Shown: positions 1-12,408 of the stretch, piece after piece
Layout: each line of letters opens with the position of its first letter
How positions within the stretch are numbered: position 1 is the stretch's first letter
Assembly (NCBI GenBank): GCA_000727475.1
Contig: KL647302.1
Coordinates: 1,931,234-1,995,233, forward strand
From: Sarcocystis neurona
Taxonomy: Eukaryota > Apicomplexa > Conoidasida > Eucoccidiorida > Sarcocystidae
Length of the DNA: 64,000 nt
Direction: 5' to 3'
Made by a program: the position numbers and the translations under genes
Notes under the pieces: model-generated
Databases searched by the model: none
Seen by the model: only the letters and a program-made list of their open reading frames with translations
What the model was told of the DNA's origin: nothing

Positions 1-1216
1 ACTTGCAAACGTTACACAGATATACCCACATTCGCATCTGTTTGTGTGTATGTGTACCATTTTGTATGGAAACGTATTTATGCGTACGTATGTGTGCCAT
101 CGCACGCAGGTGCACACGCGTGGTGGAAGACTCGCAGAAGATTTATGGGTTTAAATAGTGCTCTGCGCTGTCACCTTGTGCTGTCCTGTCGTTCGGTGGT
201 GAAGCGTTGTTTCTGTCAGCCATGTCCGCACTTGCTGCCGGCTTCTGCCTTACGCTCTGTATATTATCGGCATCGGCACCAAGCGCGAGCCCACCAGCGC
301 TCGATTCGCTAGTGCAGAGAGCTTAAATACCTTGTTTTTATGGAGTGAGAGTCTCTACATCTCTAGGCACCTGCCGCATAAAGGATGTCACACAGGATCG
401 GCATGTCTCATACAATGAGGAAGCTGCGTGAGAATCAGCTCGGAACAGCAGCAAGAGCTTTACGCAGTATTGTTGCAGGAAGGGCAGCAGCGTGGCTGCG
501 GCAGGGGAAGCTTACGCAGCAGCAGTAGGAACGAGAGTGTTCTGCAGTAGCGTCACTACACAGGCTGCATGCCTTTTTAGAAACAGCGGCTGCCAAGCAG
601 CACTAAAGGCGCAGAGGCACAGGTTTCTGCATGCTATTCACCGTCAGCAGCAGAAGAGCTTCAGGTAACGAAACTGCTTACAAATTGGTTCCGGTTTTTC
701 CACTAGTCTCGCCGGGGAAAAAAATACGCGGGGACAGCACTGGCAGGTCGGACGTAGACCACTGATGTCTCTTTCGTATGCTCATACACACCTGTAAATG
801 ACTGCAAGTCCGTCGCTTATACATGTATACATATACACACACGTGTATAAGGATTTTGGTGACGTGCGGCGCAATACAGATATAGGCTAAGCTACATTGT
901 GCAAGTATGCGACCCGGACCCATCTGAACCAACGCAACGCTACGCGCGTTTCTTTCTCGTGCTTATCTTTGTCACAGTCTTGGCTTTCTGCGTGCTGCTG
1001 GTCACGCTCCTGCTAGTGGTAGTAGTGACTGATAAGAGTGTTGCTGCGGAAGTGTGAATTTATTCAGCAGGTCTCGTCTCTTCTGTTCTTCGTGATTGTT
1101 TGCGTTTTTCGATTAAACGAAGAATGCTGCAAAACCTGCTCGTCCTAGTGTTGCTCCAGCTGGCTCCTCGTTACAGCTTTGGAACCGGTTTTTGCGTTGT
1201 TCTTGCTGCTGTTTTG
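1..1216. other. Left-edge spacer without a supported gene
   Basis: I see no convincing coding exon here. The first 150 bases and 780-860 are alternating CA/TG/TA sequence of the kind that fills the introns of this window. Between about 440 and 660 there are short CAG/GCA runs that open short frames on both strands without a start or splice context. The segment probably holds the 3' flank of the minus-strand exon at 1217-1648. Confidence 0.4.
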
Positions 1217-1648
1217 TCAGCACCAGTGTGTTCCCGCTTCTGTTTCTGCCGCTTTAGTATAGACGCGACAGCGAACCGGCGAATCCCACTTTGTCGCTGC
1301 TGCTGCAGTGTTACTCTTCCGTGATTCGACACCAGTTTTCTTCCCGCCACTCAGCAGCGACTTTGTAGCAGTGTTTGCTGCTGCCGCTAACTTTCTAGTC
1401 TCTATCGCCTTCAAAACAGGGCTTTGAAGTTCTTTCGTTGCTATTTCTGTTTCTAAAAATGTACGCCTTCTCTTGGTGGGACCCAAGCTGTGGCAGTCTC
1501 GCCCTCTGCTGTCGCTGAAGCTGCTGCTAGAGTTTCGTGTCAACACCACGTCTTCTACTTTATTGCGGCTGCTTTTTGGGTTCATTCGACGGCACACATA
1601 TTCCAGAACCGCGCCGCGCCCCCCGTCGCTGCTGCTGCGGCTGCAGCA
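1217..1648 (-). CDS. Basic, Ser/Ala-rich C-terminal exon, uncharacterised
   Basis: This is an open minus-strand frame of about 144 codons ending in a stop at 1217. A pyrimidine-rich stretch ending TTTTGCTGCAG lies just upstream on the minus strand and fits a splice acceptor with phase 2 entry. The translation is hydrophilic and basic, with a nuclear-localisation-like KRRR cluster near residue 55 and Ala/Asn runs near the end. It may be an alternative last exon of the SPC25-like gene that otherwise stops at 1807, or part of a separate gene. I could not find a phase-2 donor upstream that connects them. No family was recognised. Confidence 0.35.
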   Translation of the reverse strand, partial: CCSRSSSDGGRGAVLEYVCRRMNPKSSRNKVEDVVLTRNSSSSFSDSRGRDCHSLGPTKRRRTFLETEIATKELQSPVLKAIETRKLAAAANTATKSLLSGGKKTGVESRKSNTAAAATKWDSPVRCRVYTKAAETEAGTHWC

Positions 1649-1806
1649 AAACCAGTTGATGAGTAGCAATAGCAGCTATTGCAATGCCTCCCCTGGTGGT
1701 GCTGATGCTTCTACTGCTGCTTCCATGTTAGCGCTTTAATTTAGCTGCAGAGCCTTTGTGCTTCACTTCTTATTCAACGAGTAGGTCTTTCTTGCAACTG
1801 TTGCTG

Positions 1807-4800
1807 CTATGCAGCAGCTGCGTCTCCGAGAGTCAGGAGGGACGCTGCGGCTGGTCTCACGCGCGTCTTATCTGGCGAACGATTGGGGCCTCTAAGCTGC
1901 TGCTGTTGCTGCTGCCATGGTTGCTGCTGATCACCGCACTGCAGCTGCTGCTGACGGCCCTGCTGTTGCTGTAGTCGCGGGGTGTGCTGCAGCTGTCGCG
2001 TCTGCTCCTGCGGGCGCCTCTGCAGTAAATGATGCTTCTGCTGGAACCGCTCAGACCCGACAGGCGGCTCCTGCTGCTGTTGCTGAGGGTTGTACCTCCA
2101 CCGTTCCCTCAACGGCACAGACGCAGAGAAGTTCGCCTTCACTGGCGCCGCAGCACCCGCAGGAGGGACGGTCCCTGCCTGTTCTCCACTACCCTTACCT
2201 CGCCGCGGGAACTGCTGTTGGTGCTCATGCCGTCGTTGGTGCTGCCACGTTTGCTGCAGCTGTTGCTCTTGCTCCTGCTGCTGCAGATGCCACTGACGCT
2301 GCTGTTGATGCTGGTGGCGTTGCTTCTGATCCTGCTCGAGCAGCCGCTTGAATTGTCTGCGCATCGCGGCTACGAAAAAGGCCAGGGAAATTCTTCCAGC
2401 AGCGAACCCCCTCGCGAGTTCCCCGTACATCTCAATTGTCGGGAAAGACCAGGCCTCTACAGCGGCACACACGAGCACACTATCTAAAGAGCTCCTGTAT
2501 CTACAGGTACTTGTAGACAGGGGGGGATAGTGCACACACACGTATATATGTAGATGTATATCCAGGTGTGTAGCCACGCCGGCGCGCCCCTACAAAGACA
2601 TACGTGCAGTTTTTATAGACGCGCAGGCTTACACGGGATGAGATCAGGGAGCAAGCATTACCTGGTTGGAACGTCATATTATTACTCGCTAGAGAGCGAT
2701 ACGCGCTCTACATATTCAGACGCGCGTACACGCATATATATGAATGCACGACTGGACGTGGACCCCTGGCATGTCTCTTTGACTACACACATATGTATAT
2801 ACTCCTATATGTATATGTACATCCAATATACGTGGACGCGCACGTGTGCTGCTATGTGCGTATGCAGATCTACCTGACGCGCCACGCTCCCAATGCAGCA
2901 CGCAGCAGCAGCACGTTTGAAGCCCCACACGTTCTTGCTTCAAATCTAGCTTATATGCAGGTCTATATATAGCAAGGGACAGCAATATTGACACAGACGC
3001 ACGAAGACGCGAGACGCATACGGCAGGCAAGTACCAGATTTCTGAATAAGCGCAATTTTTGAGAAAGCTCTGTGACTTCATACACATATCTAATATTCGT
3101 AGGGATACGTAGATGCACGCCTGCGCTGCCATATGCGCATGCAGATACACCTTATGTATTTGTGTGGATGAAAAGTCGCACAGAAACGTGGAACGTGCAC
3201 GTGCGTCTACGTCTCGACCCGTGCTCTGTGTATTTAACTATACACGTATGTATACACTTATGTATACATGTATCTAATACACCTAGGGATAGTCGGATGA
3301 ACACGTGTGCTGCTATAGGCGTATGCAGATATACCCGTATGTTTAGATGTGCATGAAGAGTCGCACAAAGACGCGAAACACACACTTGCATTTACAGCTT
3401 GGCCTGTGGCCTGTCTCTTTAACTACATACAGACCTATACATACACCTGTATATATGAATGGATGTAGACATTCATTGGCGCATACAGGCATGCATGTAT
3501 ATATTAGCAGGTTTTTAAAGCGTCGTGTCGATTCGTGTAAAGATAAAGAGAAACAGCAATGGCGACTCCGCGCAACAGGTTCGTCTCCACCAGATTTTGC
3601 AGAGTAACGTCAGCAGCAGCAACCGTTCAGATCAGCAGCAGCAGCGGCACAGCAATGCGCCGCAAAACTTGCGTTCTTCCTTTCGATTTGCTTGTGATGT
3701 CGATTCGAAGCCTGACCTGCCAGACGTCCTCCCTCTGCCAAGCGGAAAGAAAAACAGCAGCACTTCTTCCCCCTCTGCTTCTCCTCCTGCTGCTTTAGCA
3801 CGTTGTCCTGCTGTTGCGTGTGTTGTTGCGCGGGTTGCCCGAGTTGTTGCCGCTCGTCCTCTGCCAAAAGAGGCTGCAAATCGACGAACTCCACGAGCGT
3901 CGGACCCCCTTCTGAAGAGTCACTCGCAGCAAAGGAGCACACAGGCACCATCAGCAGAACACACGCAGCCATATCAGCAAGAGCACCACGCACGCAGCAG
4001 TGGTGGAAGAAGCAGCAGCAGGATTCACGCAGCAGCAGGACAAAAGCAGCACCAACGGTGGCAGCAGAAAGTGTTTTATACAGTCAACTTGCAGCAGAGA
4101 AGGCGATCCGGGGTAGGAAAAACTCAGCAAGCGGAGTAGCAGTCCTACCCTCTGACAGAGAGCTTGCACCTAAATACGTTGACATACGTATCAGCACGAC
4201 TCCAGATGTATCTGCGTGCATCGCGTGTATACACGTGCTCGCAGGGACGCAAGTAATTGGTGGTACGCTTATGTCTGTAAGTATACACAGTCGCAGTTTT
4301 ATCAAACGGCTTCACACTGCAGTGAGAAGCATGCATTTGAGGAAATATCGTTCTGTCACTTTTATAGATGATTCGACAGTTACGCGTAGCCCAGTGTCCT
4401 GCGTACAATACACAGAACCAGTGCCAGCAATGGCAGTGATGCGGGGAGCGGCAGCACTTGTACATACTCGCAGGTAAATAGGCTCCCACAGCCGCACAGC
4501 CACCTGCAAAGAGAAGGGGAAGAGACGCAAGAGACGCAATTCCCTTTCATAGACACCTAGCCGGGCAGACGCGTGCAACCCTGTGACGTATTTCCAGCTA
4601 AATATACCTATATGTGTACCCACACAGGAGCACATGTGTGTGTCTCCCCTCGTGTACACACGCTTCACTTTCACAAGCTCCCTACATATATACGTGTTTA
4701 TATCTCCATGTATACCCGCACACATTACGTCCACGTGTGTGTCTGTACGCATATGCTGGCGTATGGCAAGAAGGCACGCAGCAGCGGAGAGACGAGTCGC

Positions 4801-7800
4801 GCGAGACAGGCGGTACAAAGGTTTGTCTGCAGAACACGGGAACATAATCCAGCAGCAGGTCGAATGTGTCACACTCTATACCACAACACATCCAACCAGT
4901 CTTTTCAGCCTGTATACGCTTATCTTTGCCCACACGTATACGCCGGAACTGGCCGGTGCATCTGCAGCTACACACGTCTCCATATGCGCACATGTGTCCA
5001 CGTTTCTGTGCGGCGTGGTAGGCTCGAGAGAGGTACCTTCGCTCTGCTGCAGGCGGAGGCCGAGGGCGTGCTGGTAAATCTTCAGTTTCTTCTCCCACGC
5101 CTGTAGGGCATGCTCTCCTTGTCGCGACACCAGTTGGTACTCTGCAGTAGCCCCGGTGGAAGGGAAAGAAATGTACACACGGAGTCGCCGCGGCAGTGGA
5201 GAGATACACGTATACACACATATTCATACACGTGTCAACGTGTTGATACAACAAGTCTACGAACAGAGGGTGAATATTCGCACGGGCGGCGATGTGGCCC
5301 CCTGTCAATCACTTCCTGAAGGGAACAAGCATCTTCTGCAGATACATATGTATACGTGTACGCGTGATGTAAGGAAGATGCGCGTGCATCTAGGTGTGTG
5401 TATGCATGTGTGTGCCCTGCAGAACACTGCTACCCGTGAATTCTGTAAAGTCAGCAGTTCGTCTCTGCCACGTGCCACATATACGGCATAATATATACAT
5501 ATATATACACACACTCTGGGTGTAACTTTGTACGTACCTCTGCATACTGACAGATGGGCCCGAACACCTCGACGTATGTACATACAGAGGTATATATATA
5601 TACATATATATGTGCACACTCCTTTATAATAAGTACGCATACATATATATATATATGTACGCATACGTGTGCATGTTTTTACACCTGTATAAATACTTAC
5701 ACACAGGTATGTGCGTGGGCATGTGTACATATATGCGAGTGGAATGGGAGTATTGGAAGCTGACCCCTTCGTAAGGCGCGGAGTTCATCTTCGCCGGTTG
5801 CCTTATATTCGGAGAGACTTTGCAGCTTCTGGGGCAGCACATCCAGTTCCTCGTCAAACGCCTGCGCCGACAGCAGCACCGGCAGCGGTCAGATCGGCAA
5901 CGGCCGCAGTGGAGTAGTTGCAGCAGGGGGAACAGCAGCTGCAGCCGTGTGAGGAGCAGCAGCGGCGGCTACGGCAGCACCGACAACAGTTGCAACGGCA
6001 ACCACATCAGGAGAACGAAGTGCGACAGCAACAGTAGCATCGGCAGCAGCAACAGCAGGACAGAAATAAATTTAGCTTGGTCATTTCCCGCCCATGATAC
6101 GTGTGTGCGTTGAAGTGGTCACTTGTCGACAGTGCCGCCGGTGCGAGCACAAGGAAGACAATGACACCCGCAACCATCACAGCAGCCGAGCAACTGACAA
6201 ACGCAGGGTTGCCGTTGCTGCAATACTGACGTACACCTGCCTGAGGAGCGGGCTCCTTTCGAAGGCTGTAGAAAAAAACTGCAGTGTCATCACTAACACA
6301 GCAGGGGTCTCAAAGACTGCAGACAACCGCTCTCAAACTCGTAAAAACATGCAAGTAGCAGAAGCAGCACCATAGCATGTGATTTTACGGAAGGGAACAC
6401 TTTTTTGTGAGGAGCTCTTCGTATTAATGAAGCGAGAAGCAGTGCATCTCTTCTCTCCCGCTTTTCCCCAGCCCGCACACACCCCGCTGGTGATCAGGAA
6501 GCACATAGTGAATAGAAAATTCTCCGGTTGGTGTACACTGATGGAGGCAGGTGGTGGCTTCTGTGAACAGTGTGCACTGCTTTGCATTTCGTCCAGTACA
6601 GGCGAGGACATGCGTCAAAGCCTGTAGCCTATACTGCAGCTTGCGTCGGCTTCGACAGCGGCACAGGTACACGACTGGGGCAAACGCTGGAGCGTAGCAA
6701 GAGTATCCGTACACACAATTATATTCCACACACACGCAAATCTCCGTATGCCGGTATGTGTAAGCATATATATATATACACCTATCCAAGAGCATATCTC
6801 TCTACGTATACGCGTGCGTAGAGATATACGCATACAGACATGTGTATAGATCTCCTATGACTATATTGTTCGGTGGCCTTCGCGCAGTTCTGACCAGTCA
6901 ATATCTGAACCCTCTGAATATGCTTTACGTAGTTTAATGTTGCAGCTTATAAACCCACACAGCCAGGGGGGAACATCCGCGTCCAGCAAATGCGACAGCA
7001 ACCTATACGATATTCTTGCATGTAGGTCGGTACATCTATATCAGTACATACACGAGGACAAGCGTGCAGGCGTCCACGCCGCTGTACAACGCGCGTGTGT
7101 GCAGACGTTTGGCTATACGTGCACGCTTGCGTAAAGCTGCGTAGCGGAATAGACACACATACACGTACATATATATATATATATATGTACATACGTATAC
7201 TCGCCTGTTTACGTACGCCAGAATACAAGCGTGCGTGTAGAGTTATATAGACACGAGTGGGGGCCAGCACCACAGAATTCAGACGTGCAACTAGGCCACC
7301 TCTGCTGTTCTAGTAGGTGCGAATACCGTTTGGGTCTCTGTGTGCGTCGCGTAAATCCACATGTACTTCCACATTAACAAGAAAACATGTGCAGGTAACT
7401 TTGTGCACACAAGTCACAGATTTACATGTTTATCTATATGTATACATTTGGCGCATATTGTTACACAGCGGGAGTTCCGAAGAAGAATGTTCCCAGGGTA
7501 TTACTTTGTCTTCTTCTTTGAGGCGTTCGATTAGCAGCAGGTTGTTCTCCGTCTCTGCCACAGCAGCAGCACAAGGAACACCGTCGTTGGAGGATGACAA
7601 CAATAGCAGCCGGACGCAGCAGCAGCAACAATCTCGAAGTAGCAGCAGCACGACCAGCAGCACCGACTGCATGAGCGCTACCATCAGTAGCAGGCCACTA
7701 CCGCATCCACAGCAGCGCCAGCAGCAGCGAAACGTAAGCAGTAGGCGTCCTCGCAGCAGTGACAGCAACAACACGCGCGCAGCGCAGGGGCCTTACAGAC

Positions 7801-10800
7801 GGACAGGACGAACCAGCAGTCATGCACCAGTCAAATCAGCATTTGACGAAGACGCGAGGACGCCGGTAGCCAACCGCCTGAGCAGCAGTGCTGTGCACTT
7901 CCCTTCGACAACAAGCTTGCAACAGAAATCCTGCTCCTCAGCAGCAACAACAGTCGACACGAAGAAGGGGCTCCACTTGCCATCATACCAGCACCACCAG
8001 CAGTACAGCCTACAGCACAAGCGTGTACACACGCACACGTACATATGTACGGAGGCACAGAGCAAAAATGTGTACCTCTCTGTGTGTCTGCTTGTATTCA
8101 CCTAGACTTCCTGTTTTATCACACTTTGGCTATGTGTCTCTGAGTGAGTCTTCGACCCCACCCGTCTACGTTGAAATTCTTGCACTGCGCAAGTAGACAA
8201 GTATGCGTACGTGCGTACACCAGCACGCGCGTATATGTCAGCGCAGGCGCGTAGGCATACATGTACACACGCCTCTGTGTGCTGCCTTAGCATGCGCGTC
8301 GTTGTATGCTTGTGCTAACCGGTGTACGACGTATGTTCGCCACTACGTCCTTACACGTTTCTGGCAACGCTACTACCACCTCCGTATGTATACGCATGCA
8401 GACAGTCATGCTCAGAAGTATTTTTTTTTGGTAGGCTTAGATCTGCGAAGTAGTCACACGTACACTTCTTGCCCGGGCAAATACTCGAGTTGTCAAGATA
8501 GGTCCGCACGGGCACGCGCACGCACGTACGTACGTGTAAATGTCAACAGCCCACCACCCTCAGAGCGGAATTCACAGCCCTCCTTTAGCGTCGTATACGG
8601 AAACCACGTACACTCGAACGTATACGTCCATATTCGTATAGTGGTATACGCACGTGTACACATTAGTACGCAGGCGACGGCCTGCATATATGCATATATA
8701 CATATGTATATGTGTACACACACTCACAAATTCACATTCGTGTACGTACGTAGAGAGCTCAACAGTGGGTGATTTACAGCGTACTTGCTTTGAGCTCCAG
8801 GGAGTGCTGATGCATGCGGCGGACTTCTTCGGCCATTTTCTGAATAGCCTCTGTACGTGGACAACACAACCGCAGTCACACCAGCAGCTGTACCAATAAG
8901 ACGCACGGCCGACGGCACTGCTGCTGCCGCGGCTTCATGACGGGTTACCGCAGGACAAGCGGAAGCGTCGGACAGCAGCTGCAGAATCAACAAGCGGACG
9001 CTGCTGCTCCTTCTTCGCAGAAGGCAGCAGCCAAGAGACACAGACGGTCTCGGCTTCGTCCGCTGCTGTTGCCAGAGCGCAGGTGTCTGCCACCTAGCTG
9101 CTCAAGGCAGCGACATGCGGGGAGAGAAACAGACGGCTCTCACGAAACGCAGCGAAGAAGAGTTCACCTCTGGAGCCAGTGTGTTGGCTTGAGCGTTGCA
9201 CTTCAAAGCACGAGCTTCAGCAAATATATATATATATACACAGAGGCAGGCTGTGCCTTCCTTCTCGTCTACCAACACGGAGGCTGCATTGCTCACTAGG
9301 AAACACGCGCGTAGTTCAGATGTCATGATAGTGGCTGGACACGCGTCTTCTTCTACTTCTTTCGCTACATAACAGAAGAAGTTCAAATGTGTATATTTGT
9401 GTGCGTCTATCTATCTGTCTGTCAATCAGTGGGCAGACACGTCTGTACAACAAACAAATGTGTATGCTGCGAAGACATCAGGCACACTGCTAAAAGCAGA
9501 AATTTCCCTATGGCCCTTGCCGATTCCACATTGGAATCTCCTTGGTCACTCTGTTCTGCAAAAGTTCCCGTTGAAAGAAGACAGTGTGTCTCTCAACATC
9601 TCTCAGAACGTAGACATAAGTACCTGCCTCCGGCTGCAGCTGTGCGAGAGAAGCATCCAGCCGTTTCGATTCCGCGTATGTGCATCCGCGGGTGTCGCTG
9701 CGCAAGACCTCCAACATCTGTCGCGCCTGCTGTTGCAGCAGGTCCACCGCTTCTTTTCCTTTCCCTCCTCCGCCTGCCGTCACTGCGGCTGCTGCGTTAC
9801 ATCGCCAACAGCGGCAGACACAACAAGAGACAGATCGACTACTACGTAAGAGGGAGCTCTGCGCCAACAGCAGTAGCAGCAGAAGGCCGACAGCACCACC
9901 AGTTCTGAAGGCTGCACCATTCAAAGGCACCAGCAGCTGTACCAGAGCAATGCATGCACACGTACACAGATTCATATACGTGTACGATCTTAAGGTACCA
10001 AATAATGCGCTGTGGCAGTCCCGACGAAACAGTCCTAATGTAGACGGCAGGCCTTTCACAGCAGAAGCGTCAACAGCAGCAGCTCCACGAGCTTCAGTAA
10101 AAGCAGCCAGCGCAGCAGGCGTTCCAACAGCGGAGAAAACAGCGGCCTGATCATTGAGCGCACCAGCAGCCGAGTATCGACAAGATGAGCAGCCACGGCA
10201 GCGGCGGGGGGCAGGAGGAGAAGTGGCAGCGGAACACTCGTAGACGTAGGTGTAACAAGAATGGGAGAGCAGCAGCACCACCTGCAGCAAAATCAAGCCA
10301 CGAACAGCAGCATCATCAGCAGAGCGCCAGCAGGACCAGCGGCAGCCCAAGCGGAGGCATGGCCGCAGCCGCTGCACAGCCTGAGCAGCAGCAGCAGCCG
10401 CACCACCAGAAACCGAGAGAGGCAGTCGGAGAAGGAGGGGCGGTGTGCTGGCCGCGGAGGTTAGACGCAGGGGTCCTGCGGCAGGTCTAGCAGCACGGAT
10501 TAAAAAAAAAAGCCTCACCACTGGGGGCTGCTGCTTCTGGTTCTGTCGGTTTAGCTGTAACAGTATCGCGCGTTGTTAGAGCTGCATTTTCAGCTGACTG
10601 CGCTTCTGCTGCTGCCGCTGCGTGTGCTCCTGCTGCTAGCTCGACGTGTCCTGCTGGTGGTTCTGCTGCTTCGGCGGGGCGTGCTGCTGCAAAATACACT
10701 GCCGCCTCAGCAGCCGAAGCCCTTGAACTTGCCACTCGGGCAGTCGACGCTGTTGCAGTCTCTGCTGTTGCCGCTAGGCGGCGAGGAGAGTAGCGCTGGC

Positions 10801-11680
10801 GTCGTGCCTCTGCATGCTGCTGCGGCAGCCCTCGCAGGGGAGATTTGTCGTGCACTTGAGTCGCTAAGGAGGCTCTTCTGTCATCGTGATTCTGCCACAC
10901 CTCGTTGTCACTCAGCTGTTGTCGCATCATTACCCTATACTCGTTTTCTTCTTCTTCTTCTTCCTCGTCACGCTGTCTCCATTGTGGAAGGTGCTGTTGC
11001 CGGTTCCTGTTCGGTGGGTTCTGTTGTACCGGCTGCTGCTGCTGCTGATTCCACTGCAGGTCACTCTCATGCGCTTGCTGCTTCTGCTGGTGTAGAGAGC
11101 CGCGCTGAGCAGCGAAGACATGCAGAGGCTGCGATCCTGCTGCTTTCCCGTCTTCTCGTTCTTCCTCTTCTGATGCTTGCTCGGCACCAGGAGCGTGCGT
11201 AGCAGCGGTATTCAAGGCGGAAGCGGAAGCAGCAGCGCCATCTAATGAAGAGCCAACGGCAGTCGTGCCGAAGTCACCGGCCGCTGCAACATCACGAGAA
11301 GGAGCTGGACCACAAGGCGGAACAGCGGCTGCGTGCGCTTCAGCGGCAGCATATGCTGGATAGCTCGGCAGTGGCTGCTGCTCAGACGAGACTCTACCTT
11401 CGTGGGTCGCTGCTGTACCGCCACCTGCTGCAGAAACGTCTGTAGCTGTACCGCGTACAGCCGCGGCGTCCGCAGCAGGAGGGGGTGTACGTGCAGCAAT
11501 CTGAACAGCGTGGCCCGGCGTCGCAGCTGCAGCACCAGCAGACGCCGCCGGACGCCTAGACGGCGTTACTGCTTCTGGGCCGGTGGCACGGGAAACACAC
11601 ACGAAGGTCCCTTGAGCTGCACTTGCAGGAGGAGAAGCGGGAGGACCCGCTGGTGGGTGTGGATCTGTGGACGGCTTCAT
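1807..11680 (-). CDS. SPC25: SPC25-like kinetochore protein (NDC80 complex), 8 exons
   Basis: Exons on the minus strand: 11680-10519, 9773-9624, 8850-8785, 7554-7505, 5861-5765, 5141-5037, 3911-3717, 2456-1807. Together they make 2475 nt, 825 codons including the stop. All seven junctions have GT and AG and keep frame; six introns are phase 1. Residues 1-387 are Ala/Gln/Glu-rich and lack family similarity. Residues about 390-532 form a heptad-rich coiled coil. LGLRLQQSE at 535-543, GGPTLVEF with a later FSFRL, and RISLAFFVAAMRRQF at 630-644 follow the order of the Spc25 C-terminal RWD domain in yeast and human. There the domain begins at an LGL motif and ends in an F..(M)R..F helix. A Gln-rich insert lies between the first strands, and a tail of about 175 residues is Gln-rich. 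SPC25 pairs with SPC24 and anchors NDC80 to the kinetochore. The identification is from pattern only; the start is the first ATG of the long first exon. Confidence 0.6.
2700..3500. repeat. Diverged tandem minisatellite, about 183-bp unit
   Basis: Blocks recur in the same order: a CTTTAACTACA-like box, an RY-alternating stretch, a GTGTGCTGCTAT..GCGTATGCAGAT box and an AAGTCGCACA.AAACG box. The GCGTATGCAGAT-like box occurs near 2860, 3130 and 3315, and the AAGTCGCAC box near 3170 and 3357. Spacing is about 183 bp between the last full copies and less regular further left. The array lies in the last intron (3716-2457) of the SPC25-like gene. Confidence 0.5.
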
Positions 11681-12408
11681 CGTTGTCCGAAGAAAGAAGA
11701 GAGAAACAAGTCACCTCCAAGCCGCTGCAGGCTGGTCGCCTCCGTGTCAGACTGTATCTGCACGACTTCTGTTGCTGAGGGGGCCGATACCTTGCGTAAA
11801 AGACGCTAATTTTCCTTTTTATTCCTGTGCGACGGGCATCAGTCATGCTCCGAATCTGCAGCTGCTTCTGCTGCTACTCGTGAAGTGCCATTTTTGCTGT
11901 CTGACTGCTGAAGCTTCTCTTGCGCTCCGGCTGCACACGTGGTTTCAGACAGGTCACACACGCTACCGAAGAGTCCAACACACGATATCCCTGACACGCC
12001 TGAATGTACATACAAGCAGGGTGTACGTACAGCGCGCACATCAGCTCGTTCCTGCATTACCGATGCATGAAGTTCGTGAAGGAGGTTATACGAGTGAGAA
12101 AAGAATCCACTCGCAAGCGCCCGTGGTGCCGACAGCGTGCTTCCGAGTTTGTAGCAGTATAACTGTCATTGATTTCACGCATGTGCTATTTGCTATCAAC
12201 GTGTTGATGTGTACAACAGGTAGTCTGCTATTGGCCTCAAACCGAGTCAATGCGCACGAATGGGCAGAAGACTGATATAAATATGCACGTATATATGTAT
12301 GTGTAAAATAACGAATATATGTATATATACCTATAAAAACTTTTGCAAGTGAATACATGCACGCTTGTACACATAAACGTGTAGGCGTACGTATACATTT
12401 ACGTACGT
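11681..12408. promoter_or_regulatory. 5' flank of the SPC25-like gene; no supported exon
   Basis: This 0.7-kb stretch lies upstream of the first ATG (11680-11678) of the minus-strand SPC25-like gene. On the minus strand a frame at 12057-11839 is open and polar, but no splice donor connects it to the gene. A plus-strand frame at 11667-12275 is largely its antisense. The segment 12280-12400 is AT-rich alternating sequence. It presumably holds promoter and 5' UTR; no motif was recognised. Confidence 0.3.

Noticed and set aside
1917..2351. Plus-strand Ala-rich frame
   Set aside because: It is the antisense of the Gln-rich tail exon of the SPC25-like gene; no start context or domain.
3610..3972. 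Minus-strand frame starting MAACVLLMVPVCSF, resembling a secreted protein with a signal peptide
   Set aside because: The segment after CTCTTCAG (3911) is needed as exon 7 of the SPC25-like gene in the right phase and carries its RWD strands. The hydrophobic start then falls in the preceding intron.
4468..4503. 36-bp phase-1 micro-exon (GCAAVGAYLPA)
   Set aside because: Skipping it joins LQQSE directly to the next RWD strand, which matches Spc25; including it breaks the pattern.
8102..8184. Possible terminal exon (QEFQRRRVGSKTHSE, stop at 8102) for the coiled-coil gene
   Set aside because: It fits in phase 1, but using it would cut off the exons that complete the coiled coil and RWD domain. 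It could still be an alternative end.
8200..8760. Several overlapping frames of 76-189 codons rich in Tyr, Thr, His and Val
   Set aside because: They derive from alternating CA/TG/TA/CG DNA, which encodes such residues in any frame; this is an intron of the SPC25-like gene.
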